A stretch of DNA of 64,000 nt from Prorocentrum cordatum. Taxonomy: Eukaryota; Sar; Dinophyceae; Prorocentrales; Prorocentraceae. The notes under the pieces were generated by a model, which was given only the letters and a program-made list of their open reading frames with translations, ran no database searches and was not told where the DNA came from. The stretch spans positions 21,001 to 85,000 of the forward strand of contig CAUYUJ010017659.1 of NCBI GenBank assembly GCA_963575745.1, read 5' to 3'. Below are positions 1 through 9,797 of this stretch, piece after piece. Both the position numbers and the translations under genes were made by a program. The stretch's first letter is position 1. Each line of letters starts with the position of its first letter.

Positions 1-496
1 TCGGTCGCCCGCAAGGGCGCGACTACAGCCGCGTTGGACGCGTCGTCGTGGTCTTGCCCCAGGATGGTTTATTCTTTGGGGCTCGGCGCGAAGGCGTAAA
101 GGTGGCCGCGCGTCACGTGGTTTGAAGCGAGAAGTGCGGCCACCTAGCTTTTGCTATGAGACGCCCTTACCGCAGACACTTTCTCCCCTGTCCCTCATAC
201 AGCACTCCCCCGTGCCGCACCACCAGACGGGTCCGCAGGCCCTGCCAGGCGCTTCGCTTGCGGCTTCCTTGCAATTCACCACCCTGGAAGCAAAGACGCT
301 TTGACAGATACAAGGATGGATGGAGGACTGGTGGTTTTCAAGGATCGAGGGCTGGTGGTTTCCAAACCGCGGCTGTCGCCTTGGAGGCGCGCGCAGTGTA
401 TTGGCGTACTGTACGTGTCCTGGGCCCCCCCCTTGGAGTTCAGGGAATGTGAGTTGGGGCGGCGGAGCGGGCGGTTTTCGGGACCCGCCCGTCGCG
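1..496. other. Gene-free stretch, nothing recognised
   Basis: Short open frames occur on both strands, but none has a recognisable motif or a reading frame that stands out from the others. No repeat shared with the rest of the window was noticed here, apart from short homopolymer runs. Confidence 0.4.
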
Positions 497-714
497 CGGA
501 CTAAACTCACTGCAGTCGTGGAACCAGAACACATCTGATCTATCCAGCGGCCTTCCGCCCATCCTGCCACCGTGCCTGGGTGGTGGGTCAGAGGCCTCAT
601 GGATGCGGACTAAACTCACTGCAGTCGTGGAACTAGAACACATCTGATCTATCTAGCGGCCTTCCGCCCATCCTGCCACCGTGCCTGGGTGGTGGGTCAG
701 AGGCCTCATGGATG
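497..714 (+). repeat. 109-bp tandem duplication (2 copies)
   Basis: The block that starts at GCGGACTAAACTCACTGC is repeated with an offset of 109 bases and only a few substitutions (for example GAACCAGAAC against GAACTAGAAC). The end of the second copy (ACCGTGCCTGGGTGG onward) runs directly into the microrepeat array of the family described at 665-1370. The same junction sequence reappears, diverged, near 15535. Confidence 0.85.
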
Positions 715-1370
715 CTGGTTGCGATCTCGCGTTTGGCCTCTCGGGGGCCTCTTACAGGCAGCTTCGGGGCCTATTCGTGCTTTTGGGGGGCCTCTTGGGG
801 CCTCTTGGGGGCCTCCCTGGTGATGCTGGGAAGCCTCTTGAGGGCCTCCCTGGTGATGCTGGGCGCTCTTGGGGCCTCTTGAGGCCTTCGCGGGGCCTCC
901 TGGGGGCCTCTTGGGGCGCAAGGCTTGAACTTCAGCTTCGAGGTCCCCTTCTTGGTCCCTTTGGGGGCCGTCTTGGGGCCCTCTTGGGGGTCTCTTGGGC
1001 CGTCTTAGGGCGGTCTCGAAGGCGAGAAGGCCAAACACCTTCAAGAAACACATGACAATCAATGATTTTGGCCTCTTGGGGCCCTCTTGGGAGGCCTCTT
1101 GGAGGTTTTGGCGTCACGGGTCCCTGTTGGATCGTCTCAGCGGCCTCTTGGGGCCCTGTTGGCCCGTCATGGGGCCCTCAGGGGGCTGAACAAGTCATGC
1201 GACAAGACGCGGCAAGCCCCAGGGAAACTGCGCAAAGCCCCAGAAGATTTGGCAATTTGGGGCCCGGGCTCCGTAAAGACTCTTCAGGACTGAGGCTCAG
1301 GGGATTGGGCAAAGGACTTGAGGGCACGCCAGCTCCGTGCTCAGGGCACGATGGCAGATAGTTTTAATTT
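665..1370 (+). repeat. Dispersed CTCTTGGGG-microrepeat family, copy 1
   Basis: The core is a degenerate array of 10-12-base units of the type GGGGCCTCTTGG. Conserved ends flank it: ACCGTGCCTGG at the left, and at the right a block containing CATGCGACAAGACGCG, then a GACTTGAGGGCAC...GCTCAGGGCAC stretch ending near ATGGCAGATAG. The same left and right ends, in the same order, bracket the array at 15525-16325, so this is a dispersed repeat and not a simple local expansion. Reading frames through it are low complexity and open on both strands. Confidence 0.7.
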
Positions 1371-2011
1371 GTGAGTTAGGATTGGCGCATGGAGCCGGAA
1401 AGCATAGCTCTCGCAGCTGGATTGCCCCCCAAGGGGGCCAGCGGACCCTCAGAACTCTGGATCCATATACGCCTTGACTGGTCCGAGCCCGTTTCGCTTG
1501 GGACATCACCACAATGTTGGGCTCGGAGATGTCCTAACCTGAGGTTGTCCAGCCAATTTCGCTCGAGACTGAGGTATCCTCGCAACTCTGGGCTCAGAGA
1601 TGTCCTGATCTCGCTGTCGCTGGTGACCGACTCATTTGACAACTGGGAATTCTTGTCAAATGGGCAATCGGGGAGGCTGAAATTAGTTTCGCTGCCTATT
1701 GCAAAGTTGACAATTGTGGCCGATTGACAAATGGGCAAAGTTCGCTGGACATTTTATTCGGCGAGATGCCCCTCCTGTGCTGGGGAGGGATAGGGCGGGA
1801 ATAAATTCGCTCGCCAATGGCCCGAACGGGTGGGAGGATTCTCATGGCTGTTGTTGTTGCGTGGCGTCTCGTCGGAGATGAGGCCCGACGTTGCCCCATC
1901 AATCAGGCTACGGCTGCTGTATTCGCATTGACTCCGCGCTGAAAGGTGTAAAATCACCCAGTTTTGAAGGCCGGCGGATTCGGAAGGCATGCAGCGTCAC
2001 ATCGTGTTCCC
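1371..2011. other. Gene-free stretch with diverged TTTCGCTCGAGAC repeats
   Basis: Three diverged copies of a unit containing TTTCGCTYGAGAC followed by a CATC/TATCC element occur around 1490-1620. They resemble the minisatellite unit that is abundant at 10.6-11.4 kb. Nothing coding was recognised. Confidence 0.35.
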
Positions 2012-2019
2012 GTCAGTCA

Positions 2020-2184
2020 TCACCCGCCAAACCACCCCAACCCAACCCGAAGGCTCCAAGTTGCCGTCCGTTCCCAGTGGGGGGGGGGGCGTCGGGGAAC
2101 ATTAAAGACACACATGCACGGAACCCGTACCCCCCCAACCCGAACTTTGGGTCTTCGGGTTGGGTTGGGGTCGTATGGTATGTG
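2020..2184. mobile_element. Short TIR element (MITE-like), copy 1, 165 bp
   Basis: The terminal inverted repeats read ACC(C)CCAACCCAACCCGAAG at the left and CTTCGGGTTGGGTTGGGG at the right. The element is bracketed by the 8-base direct repeat GTCAGTCA (2012-2019 and 2185-2192). Two more copies, with different flanking direct repeats of 8-9 bases, lie at 56971-57143 and 63776-63948. The interior holds CCAGTGGGGGG and TCGGGGAAC blocks conserved between copies and has no ORF of note. The 8-base target duplication and short non-coding body suggest a non-autonomous DNA transposon, possibly hAT-like. The superfamily assignment is inference. Confidence 0.85.
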
Positions 2185-2289
2185 GTCAGTCAGAAGCCAG
2201 CGATACGCCAGCACCAGATTTGGCCGGGCCTTCTCTTGGCGCTCGGCCCTGGGCCCATGAGATCTCTGGATCACCGGACCCTGAGAGGC

Positions 2290-2700
2290 CGCCCGCGGCC
2301 CGCCGACGACGCCATCGACGACGCCCGCCGCCACCTGGCGCCGCCGCCATCGCCGCCGCCGCCGCCGTCGTCGCCGTCGTCGACGACGACGACGACGCCG
2401 ACGTCAACGATGACGATGATGACGACGGCGACGACGACGGCGACGGCGACGGCGACAGCGACGGCGACTGGGGAGGTGGAGGCGCCGTTGGCGCCAGCGC
2501 CGGCGACAGCGCCGGCGGGGGCGCCGTTGACGGTGGCGATGGCGGTGCCGCCCGACGACGGAGGCGTCGACGACGTCGCCCGTCGCACCGAGGAAGTGGC
2601 CAGGCAGGAGGTCACGCCGAGCTCGGGCGCCGCCGCAGCGGGTGCGCGGCGCCTCGGCCTGCACGCCGGCGGCGCGCATGAGGAGGAGGCGCCCCACGCC
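2290..2700 (+). repeat. GC-rich trinucleotide tract (CGA/CGC/GAC)
   Basis: Runs of CGACGACGACG and GACGGCGACGGCGAC give poly-Asp, poly-Thr or poly-Arg depending on frame, and every frame is open on both strands. One frame reads as an Asp-rich acidic stretch, but no flanking domain supports a protein. Confidence 0.6.
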
Positions 2701-2989
2701 CTGGGGCGGTGCCGGGCGCCGCTTGGGGCCTTCCTCTCAGGGTCAAGCAGTGGCGAATCTTCTGGCGGTTCGAACGGCATGTTCTGGGAGCACGTCTTGC
2801 TGAGACTGTCTTGCTTCAATGCATCGATGTTATAGTCTCAGAGCTTAGCGGTTGTCCTGAGATCAGTGCTTCACTGAGGATGTGTGGTAGCAGGCCTACA
2901 GGAATGTCAGGACGGTCGGTCCCCGCCCAACGGGGAGAGGCTCAGAGGTTGGAGGTTTTCGTGAGTTCTCTTTGCTGCTCGGCGGCTTA

Positions 2990-3310
2990 TCGGCCTCGGG
3001 GCTCCTTCCTGCGCCGGCGCCTCGCCGAGGGCGTGCCCAGATCGTCCCGAACGGCCGCCCCCGGAGAGACGCGCCATGACCCCCCGAACAAGGGGGGGCG
3101 TTAGGGGCGAATAGGCTCTGGGGGGGGGGGGAGGGGGACGCATCGGCCCCCCATCGCCCATGGATCGCCCATAGGGGGGCCTGATGGCCCACCCCGCCAA
3201 GGAACGTGCGGATTCGCTATCGGGGGCCTATCGCCGATCCATCTGCGATGTATCGCCGGTTCCAGCTTGATGCTTCCACCCCTGACCTGGTCCCCCCACA
3301 TCGTTCCCCC
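2990..3310. repeat. Dispersed 'CGATCTATCGGCGATGTATCGCC' type family, copy 1
   Basis: The order of blocks is GCGCCTCGCCGAGGGCGT...CAGATCGTCCCGAA, then CATCGGCCCCCCATCGCCCA, then CTATCGGGGGCCTATCGCC, then a hairpin-prone CGATGTATCGCCGGTTCCAG block, then CTGGTCCCCCC. The same order, in whole or part, recurs at 3465-3890, 41570-41760, 43640-43930 and 46590-46740, with a left-block-only copy at 44840-44945. Confidence 0.65.
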
Positions 3311-3464
3311 CTCATCCTCGCCGCAGCTGGTAGAAGGGGCCCTTCGCCGGAATGACGGTCGGTGCGGGGCCCGCAGAGGTCCACCTCGATCTGGCCGGGT
3401 TGATGCGGTGTTGGGGGGCCTCTGCGTTTTCGTATGTTTGTGGAGGTTGTATTACCTCGGGATG

Positions 3465-3890
3465 TGCTCCAGCAGCTGCGCCTCGCCGAGAGCGTTCCAG
3501 GGGGTCCCAGATCGTCCCGAAGTGCTGATCGGAGACCCGAGTAGCTCCGTCTGGCAGGGCAGCAGTGCCCATCTCGATCGAATCGATCCGATCCGATGTT
3601 CTGGCCAGCCCGATCCAAGACGATTCCGGTGTTCCGATGATCCGATGCGGCCCTGGCGCCACCGATCCGATCCGATTTCGACTCCGTGTCGACGGAATAC
3701 AATCACCCGAACCGACGCACATGGCTCAGGGGGGAAACACCGACCCCCGATCGCCCATTCCTCGCCCATCGGGGCCCGAGTGCCCCAGCCTGCCCAAGAG
3801 TGTGGGTTTTCGTCATCGTCGGGGACCTGGCGCCGATCTATCGGCGATGCGTCGTCGCTTCCAGGTCATTGTTACCCCCTGAGTCCGCCC
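3465..3890. repeat. Same dispersed family, copy 2, with GATCCGAT cluster
   Basis: It starts with CAGCAGCTGCGCCTCGCCGAG and ends with CGATGCGTCGTCGCTTCCAGG. Between them (3560-3690) lies a cluster of GATCCGAT/GATTCGA octamers not present in copy 1 but found again at 41340-41520. Confidence 0.6.
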
Positions 3891-5240
3891 CCTCCCCTGA
3901 TCGACGCCTCGCACGCAGCATTTGCTGGAGCGCTTGGATGTTGACCCCCCGCGGCCCACTAGAGCCGCGCAGCAAAGGCCACTCTTGCCCAGGCCCAGAC
4001 CCGCGTGTATATCAGCTGGAAGTCCATGTCGCTTCCGATGCCTCGGGCGGAGTTGTTTGGTTCAATCCTTGCTGTTCCTCGATTTGAGCATCTCCAGACA
4101 TGCAACGTCTTGGACTAATCAAAACAGAGGTGTTTATTGGCATGTTGCTGCCTCTGGGGAAGCACCGACGCGGGATCAAAAAACGGGCCTAGGGAAGTGG
4201 TCGAGACCTCCAGGGGTGACACGGTGAAAAGATCAAGGCGTCAGAGCTTGGGCCAGGCGGAGTGCTCGTTTCCATTCACGACGAATCAGTTCTCCCTCGG
4301 TTCCAGCATCCAGAGGCCCCGCGGACAGCAGATGCAGATATGTGTCCGGACAGGAGGAGGAATTCGGAACTTGTGGGGCCTCGGATTGAACAAATACCAT
4401 CGGCGCATGTCTGGGTTTTGGATCCGCAAAAGACATCTGAATACCATCACACCTCGTTGGGGCCATGCAGGACCCTGGCCAGACATCGTGGTGGTGTTTC
4501 GGTGCCATCTGCGTATCGGTATTCGGGGATCCTTCGGAGGCTCCAAGGGGTCTTCAGATGTTGGTCGGGGATTGCTCACGGGGTCAGCCAGAGCGCCGGC
4601 TCTTGCAGGATCTTGCAGAGCCAGGGGTAAATTGACCCGGGCTTGCGTGCAGGATCTTGCAGGAGCCTGTGCACAGCCTGATTGCCCTGGGTTTGCATCG
4701 ACCCGGGTCAGTGCGTCCCCGATGAGGAAGACTGAGGAGGTCTCCAGGGGTCCGAGGACGTATGAGGAGGTCTGAGCAGGACTGAGGTGTGTGGGGGTCT
4801 CCGCAGGACTTCTGAGCTGCTTCGAGGGGGCTCGGAGGACGGAGGAGGTTCCCAGAGGCCTTCGGCTATTCTTCGAGAGCTCTCAAGAGTTTACCTCGGG
4901 CCCCCCCCCCAGCAGCAGCGCTTCGGCGCGAGCCTTCTCGAGGCGCCCGGGCCGTGCCGGGCGGGCCTTTTCTGAGGATGTTGGCCGCCAGCCTGCCCAG
5001 CTGCCCTGGTCGGCGGCCGGACGCGCGTCGACGCCGAGCGGGCCTCGGACGGACCCCGGGGGCCGTGATTCCCGCGGGCTGGGCAAGCTGGGCGGCACCT
5101 TTGTTTCTGAGTTCGGCGGCGGGAGCGTTTCCGCCGTCCCCCAGGGCGCCTGGGTCAGGGGCAATCGCCCGCAGGCGGGCCTGGGTTTCAAGCTTTCTCT
5201 CGGGCTGCAGATTTGGGGGATGCCAGCCCGTCGATTTTGG
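3891..5240. other. Gene-free stretch
   Basis: The longest plus-strand frame (4137-4775) has no recognisable motif, and its composition matches that of the neighbouring frames. Around 4590-4700 there are diverged direct repeats of the type CAGGATCTTGCAG. No gene is supported. Confidence 0.35.
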
Positions 5241-6030
5241 ATCCCTTGGGGACCGGAAAGGAAAATGGAAATGTAAGACATGGCAACGTTTCAAAGACAT
5301 TTGATTGGGCGACGGACAAATGCAATGCTGAGTGTATCGATGTTGATGTACTGTGCCCTGTGCTGCGCCGTGCTGAACTGCGATGTGCCATGCCGCGATT
5401 GTGCCCTATAGCGTTGTGGATCGAGTCCTCCTTTGCATCCGAGTCCTGACCGAACTGATCTGGATCTTAAGCTCGAGCTGCCTGAGCACATAGCAGCTGC
5501 CCCAGAGCTAATTGACAGGGGAACATGCCAGGAAGACGCGCCGCGGAACGTTCCAAGGGACGCGCCAGGCGACGTGCCAGGGGACATGCCACGGGGACGC
5601 ACCGCGGGACGTGCCAAGGGGACGCGCTACGGAACGTGCCACGGGACGTGCCAGGGGACGCGCCGCGCGACGTGCCAGGGGGACTCGCCACAGGACGCGC
5701 CACGGAACGTGCCAATGAACGTGCCAGGTTCTTGATGTACCGTGCCGAGGGCTGTGCTGTGCTGCGCCGTGCTGAACTGCGATGTGCCATGCCGCGATTG
5801 TGCTCTATAGCGTTGTGGATCGGGTCCCCCGTTGCATACGAGTCCTGACCGAACTGATCTGGATCTTAAGCTCGAGCTGCCTAAGCACATAGTCCACACA
5901 GTAGCTGCCCCAGAGCTAATTGACAGGGGAACATGCCAGGAAGACGCGCCGCGGAACGTTCCAAGGGACGCGCCAGGCGACGTGTCGGGGGACGTGCCAC
6001 GGGGACGCACCGCGACACGTAAAAACACGT
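5241..6030 (+). repeat. ACGTGCC/GGACGCGCC microrepeat arrays, two units
   Basis: Each unit has a conserved head, which includes TGAGTGTATCGATNTTGATG, GTGCTGAACTGCGATGTGCC, GAGTCCTGACCGAACTGAT and CTTAAGCTCGAGCTGCCTGA. A run of 10-11-base elements alternating ACGTGCCAGGGG and GGACGCGCC follows. Further units of the same structure are at 9798-10645 and 30769-32150, and a fragment is at 11565-11745. The leading block at 5248 (GGAAATGTAAGACATGGCAACG) is shared with all of them. Confidence 0.8.
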
Positions 6031-7085
6031 GGTGCCAGCTTGGGACAACCATGTCAGGTACACCCCTGAGTGGCCTGGACACGTTAAGACACGTGGTCCT
6101 TGCTTGTTCGGGACAATCATATTAGAGATCTCCTTGGGTGGCCACGATATGTAAAAACACGTGGTTCCAGCTCGGGACAACCATGTTAGATACCCCCTGC
6201 GTGGGCTGGATACGCTGAATTCGCGCTCCCGCTCGAGTATCCTCGCAATGTCTTCCCTGGAGAGGCCTCCAAAGCGCAATCCCCTGTTCAGAGCAACAAA
6301 ACATCACCTTTCTGGATTGGGACATGTGTTCGGGTAGTGCTTTCAGGCCCCGCGTGCGTTTCCTCATAATTCGGCGTTGGGCCCGACGCCATGGTGGATA
6401 CCCCCTCTGTGCGGCCTGGACACGTAAAACCACGTGGCTCCAGTTCGGGACAATCATGTTAGATACCCGACTGGGTGGCCTGGACACGTAAAAACACTTG
6501 GTGTCAGTTCTGGGCAACCATCGATTGGATTCCCCCTTGAGTGGCCTGGACAAGTTAAAACACGTGGTGCCAGCTCGGGGAAACCATGATAGATATCCCC
6601 CTGGGCGGCCTGGACAGTTAGATACACCCATGGGTGGCCTGGACACGTGAAAACACGTGGTCCTTGCTCGGGACAAACATGTTGGATGCCCCCCTGGGTG
6701 GCCTGAACACGTAAAAACACGTGGTGCCAGTTCGGGACAACCATGTCAGGTACACCCCTGAGTGGCCTGGACACGTTAAAACACGTGGTCCTTTTTCGGG
6801 ACAATCATGTTGGATACCCCCCTGGGTGGCCACGATATGTAAAAACACGTGGTTCCAGCTCGGGACAACCATGCTGGTTACCCCCTGCGTGGGCTGGATA
6901 CGCTGAATTCGCGCTCCCGCTCGAGACATCCTCGCATTGCCTTCCCTGGAGAGGCCCCCAAAGCGCCACCCCCTGTCCAGAGCAAGAACACATTACTGAG
7001 ATATGTGTTCGGGCAGCGCGTTTCGGCCCCCCGTGCGTTTTCTCATCATTCGGCGTTGGGCCCGACGCCATGTTGGATATCCCCC
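6031..7085 (+). repeat. About 64-bp minisatellite with a 0.69-kb higher-order duplication
   Basis: The units centre on ACACGTGGTNCCAGCTCGGG, ACAACCATGTTAGATACCCC and CTGGGTGGCCTGGACACGTA. A larger segment is duplicated: GTGCCAGCTTGGGACAACC at 6032 matches 6724, and the following 370 bases stay collinear through the near-palindrome GGCGTTGGGCCCGACGCC (6373 and 7052). The offset drifts from 692 to 679 bases because of small indels. Confidence 0.8.
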
Positions 7086-7119
7086 CTGGGCGGCCAGGAC
7101 ACGTAAAAACACTTGGTTC

Positions 7120-7305
7120 CAGACATCCTCAGCAAATTCTGAAAAACAAGCGTTTCGCTAGAGACATCCTCACACATAATTCCGCCGGCCCTTCCCGACC
7201 TGGATATTTATCACAAATAATTCCGCGGGCCCTTCTCCAACATGGCACGGGGGACAGTTTACTCAAAGAGAACCCTGGGCCCGCGCCCTATCCGGGAGAA
7301 AGATT
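7120..7305 (+). repeat. Composite-repeat end module, copy 1
   Basis: The module reads ACAAGCGTTTCGCTAGAGACATCC, a CCGCCGGCCC block, ATATTTATCACA, and then AAAGAGAACCCTGGGCCCG followed by CCGGGAGAAAG. The last motif is found six times in the window (7262, 11517, 13754, 32655, 33873, 35042). Confidence 0.75.
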
Positions 7306-9440
7306 CCCGCGGGACCTCAGCGTTGTGATTTTCTTTCCTGGTTTTTCGTCCGGGTTCGAGTCCCGAGGCCCTCGCAGAGCGATCCAGCTCGAAAAATGAA
7401 GCAGACAGTTGCAGTCCAGGGCTGATGTTTCACGATGCTGTTTTTTGGCGCGCCCTCGGCGAGAGTTGGATACCCCAAGCACTGGGCCCTTCTATAGCCG
7501 CGCAAGCTGGATTTCGGCTGCAGGCGTGTGTCTCCAGCGCGAGGCCTCCAGGTGTTCCACGTCGCGGCCTGGGACGAAGACAACCCTCCTCCAGGGCGGC
7601 TGCGCGAGGGCGCGAGGGCAGCCGCGCGTTGCACCTCGCAGGGCGCGATCCCCCGAAGTTTTGGCATCCCAGGACGTTCCAGGCTTGGGGGCCGAGGGAG
7701 TGCGCCCCAGGCCTGGCTCCAGACGCGCTTCCTCCGGAGTTCACCCCGAGCCGCTTGATTGATGGTCCCGGGGCCCAGCGAGGGCCCTCGGAGGCCGGCC
7801 CTTGTCCAAACCCTTCCGTCGTGATGTTTGCATGGTGCGAGCATGTCTGGGGAGACAGATCGCGATGCTGCCGAGAGCTGCCGGGCCCGGCTCTGGCGGC
7901 GGCGGCCCGTTGCGACACCACCCCGCGAGGCCTCGCTGGTGCAACTGGTGGCCGATGCGCCCTTCGCCCTGGTGGTCACAGAAGCCATCCTGGTGCTGTA
8001 CCTGGACCGACTGAAGGCTCCCCCCCCGGAAGCGTGAGTCGAACCACACAAAATTGCATAAACATGAACTTTCGAAGGTACGCGCGGACTCATCGGATCG
8101 GCGTTGGGCCCCACTTGCGGCGCCTCCAGCGCCGATCCAAGAAATCCACGCGGGGCTCCGAAAGTTTATAGTTAATCATGCAGTCTGTTGTTCCTTTACC
8201 CTGGAAGTGCGAGTGCTCTGGGAGTTTTTGATCTGAGGGTGCTTTACTATGCTACATGGCAGTTTGCTCCCGCCACACATCCCCCCGCTCTCACTCCTCC
8301 GCCTGTTCAAGCAACGCTGGGCCGAGCGAGTCAGTTGGGATCCGAGGTGACGGCACGGTATTGGGTTTGGGCCGTTCTCCGAGGATGTCTCGGGCGGTTG
8401 CTCCAGAATCCCAAAACCATGCTGTGACGGACCGTGCGGTGAGGTTTTTGGGGGATTTCGCGCTCATCACACGATCTGTCACCGCACCGCTTTGGGACCC
8501 CCAGTTCTCCGGATGTTTGCGGCCGCTTCCTCCACCAGATCGCTTCCGCCTTGCAGAGGGCCCAGTTCGCGCCTGCCTGGCCCCCTCACGCCCGACCGAC
8601 CCAGACCTTGTCCGCGTTCGCCGATCGTGCCGCGTCGATGCGGCGGCGACATCCCCGCCAGTGGTCCAGACTCGGCCGACATCGAATGATTCGCGCCATC
8701 GGAAAGCCGCGACCGGTAAGGGTCGAATGACCTCCGCGGTGCCAGAAGCCAAGGCGCGAGTCGTCCCGACAAGAGCCCACCCTGGTCCAGGTGCGGGCTC
8801 GCGCCGACAGAGGCGCCACCGCTCGGAGGCGGCGCGGGCGCCGCTGAGACCGCCCCGGTGCACCTTGGGGGCCCGTCTGTTGGCTGTTCGAGGATGGGCT
8901 CCCAGGGCGCCGAGGGATGGGGTCCTCAGACAGTGAAGGTTCAGCTCAGGATCCCTTTCCTATCCGGGGCCCCACCTCTCGGGGCCCCACCTCTCGGGGC
9001 CCCATCTTTGAGCCTCCAGGGGCTGTCTGTGCACAGCCCTGATCGTGGCCGGGAGACTTCTCCGCATCCGCCCGCGCGACCTCGCAGTCTGGACCCCTCG
9101 GCCGTGACCCCGCGGGCATGGGGGTGGATGTGCGCGGGTGCCCCCCCCCCCCCCCCGCGTGGACCGCATCCATGCGATCGCGGAGTCACAAGGTCGTGCT
9201 TCGGAGTCCAGGGTGGCGAGGGTGTGGATATTGATATGGATATATTTCGCCATGAAGGAAAAGGTCCACGGGACGCTCTCCAGGACCAGCTTCTCATCCC
9301 GAGCAGTGTTTTGGGCGACGCCAGGGCCCGTGGAAGGCCTGGGGGGCCCGAGAGCAAGGAAGAATTTCCAGGATCCCTTCCACTATCTCAGGAGCCGGTC
9401 CCCAGGTCCCCCGCCGGGGCCAGAGGATAAACGCGCTTCG
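7306..9440. other. Mostly unassigned stretch
   Basis: It contains one candidate exon (7828-8037) and a 16-base tandem CGGGGCCCCACCTCT triplet at 8968-9005. Other frames on both strands are of similar length, with no recognisable motif. Confidence 0.35.
7828..8037 (+). CDS. Possible small protein or exon, unrecognised
   Basis: A 69-residue frame starts at ATG 7828 and stops at TGA 8035-8037. The C-terminal half (LVQLVADAPFALVVTEAILV, then LYLDRLKAPPPEA) is ordered-looking and amphipathic or hydrophobic, unlike the random-composition frames nearby, and uses GC-ending codons. A frame at 30100-30240 has a loosely similar segment (IVTHAVVQLYLEEPAL). The family is not recognised. It could be a real exon, a retroposed fragment, or chance. 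Confidence 0.25.
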   Translation: MHGASMSGETDRDAAESCRARLWRRRPVATPPREASLVQLVADAPFALVVTEAILVLYLDRLKAPPPEA

Positions 9441-9446
9441 CGCATC

Positions 9447-9641
9447 TCGGGCCGGGCGAAAGGGGGGGATTGGGAAAGGGGGGGTTACGAAACTTGCTGC
9501 ATGCAGCTGGTTTCGGCCCCACCGAGGGGCCCATTCCTCGATACATGGTCGCCTCCGGCGTCGGGAGGCGCCGGGAAAATCAGCTACGTGAGCTGATTCT
9601 CAAACCCCCCCTTTGCTATCCCCCCCTTTCGCCCGACCCGA
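9447..9641. mobile_element. TIR element with poly-G/poly-C termini, 195 bp
   Basis: The left end TCGGGCCGGGCGAAAGGGG (continuing GGGAT...AAAGGGGGGGTT) is matched in inverted orientation by the right end AACCCCCCCTTT...CCCTTTCGCCCGACCCGA over about 39 bases with few differences. A 5-base direct repeat GCATC flanks it exactly (9442-9446, 9642-9646). The interior includes GCTGCATGCAGC and the palindrome-like CAGCTACGTGAGCTG. A fragment with the same left end lies at 18290-18400. It is probably a non-autonomous DNA transposon. The superfamily is unknown. Confidence 0.7.
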
Positions 9642-9797
9642 GCATCGTGGGCCCGGACCAAGGAGCTGCCCTTATCCAGGTGGGCGACGCGAGGGCGCGA
9701 GAGTAACCACGCGTCGCGCATCGCGGGGCATGATGCGCAAAGTCAGGCGGCGTATAGTTCTACCTCAGGGCCCGCTCCCTCCATCGGGAGAGAACAT

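Noticed and set aside
2025-2190. CCCAACCC-type runs resembling telomeric repeats
   Set aside because: They are the terminal inverted repeats of a short transposon with target duplication, repeated at 57.0 and 63.8 kb.
1891-2835. 314-residue ORF
   Set aside because: Spans the TIR element and a trinucleotide tract. The frame is low complexity, and other frames are equally open.
7348-7366. GGGTTCGAGTCCCG, a match to a tRNA/SINE B box
   Set aside because: No A box, no foldable cloverleaf and only a 4-base T stem. Taken as chance.
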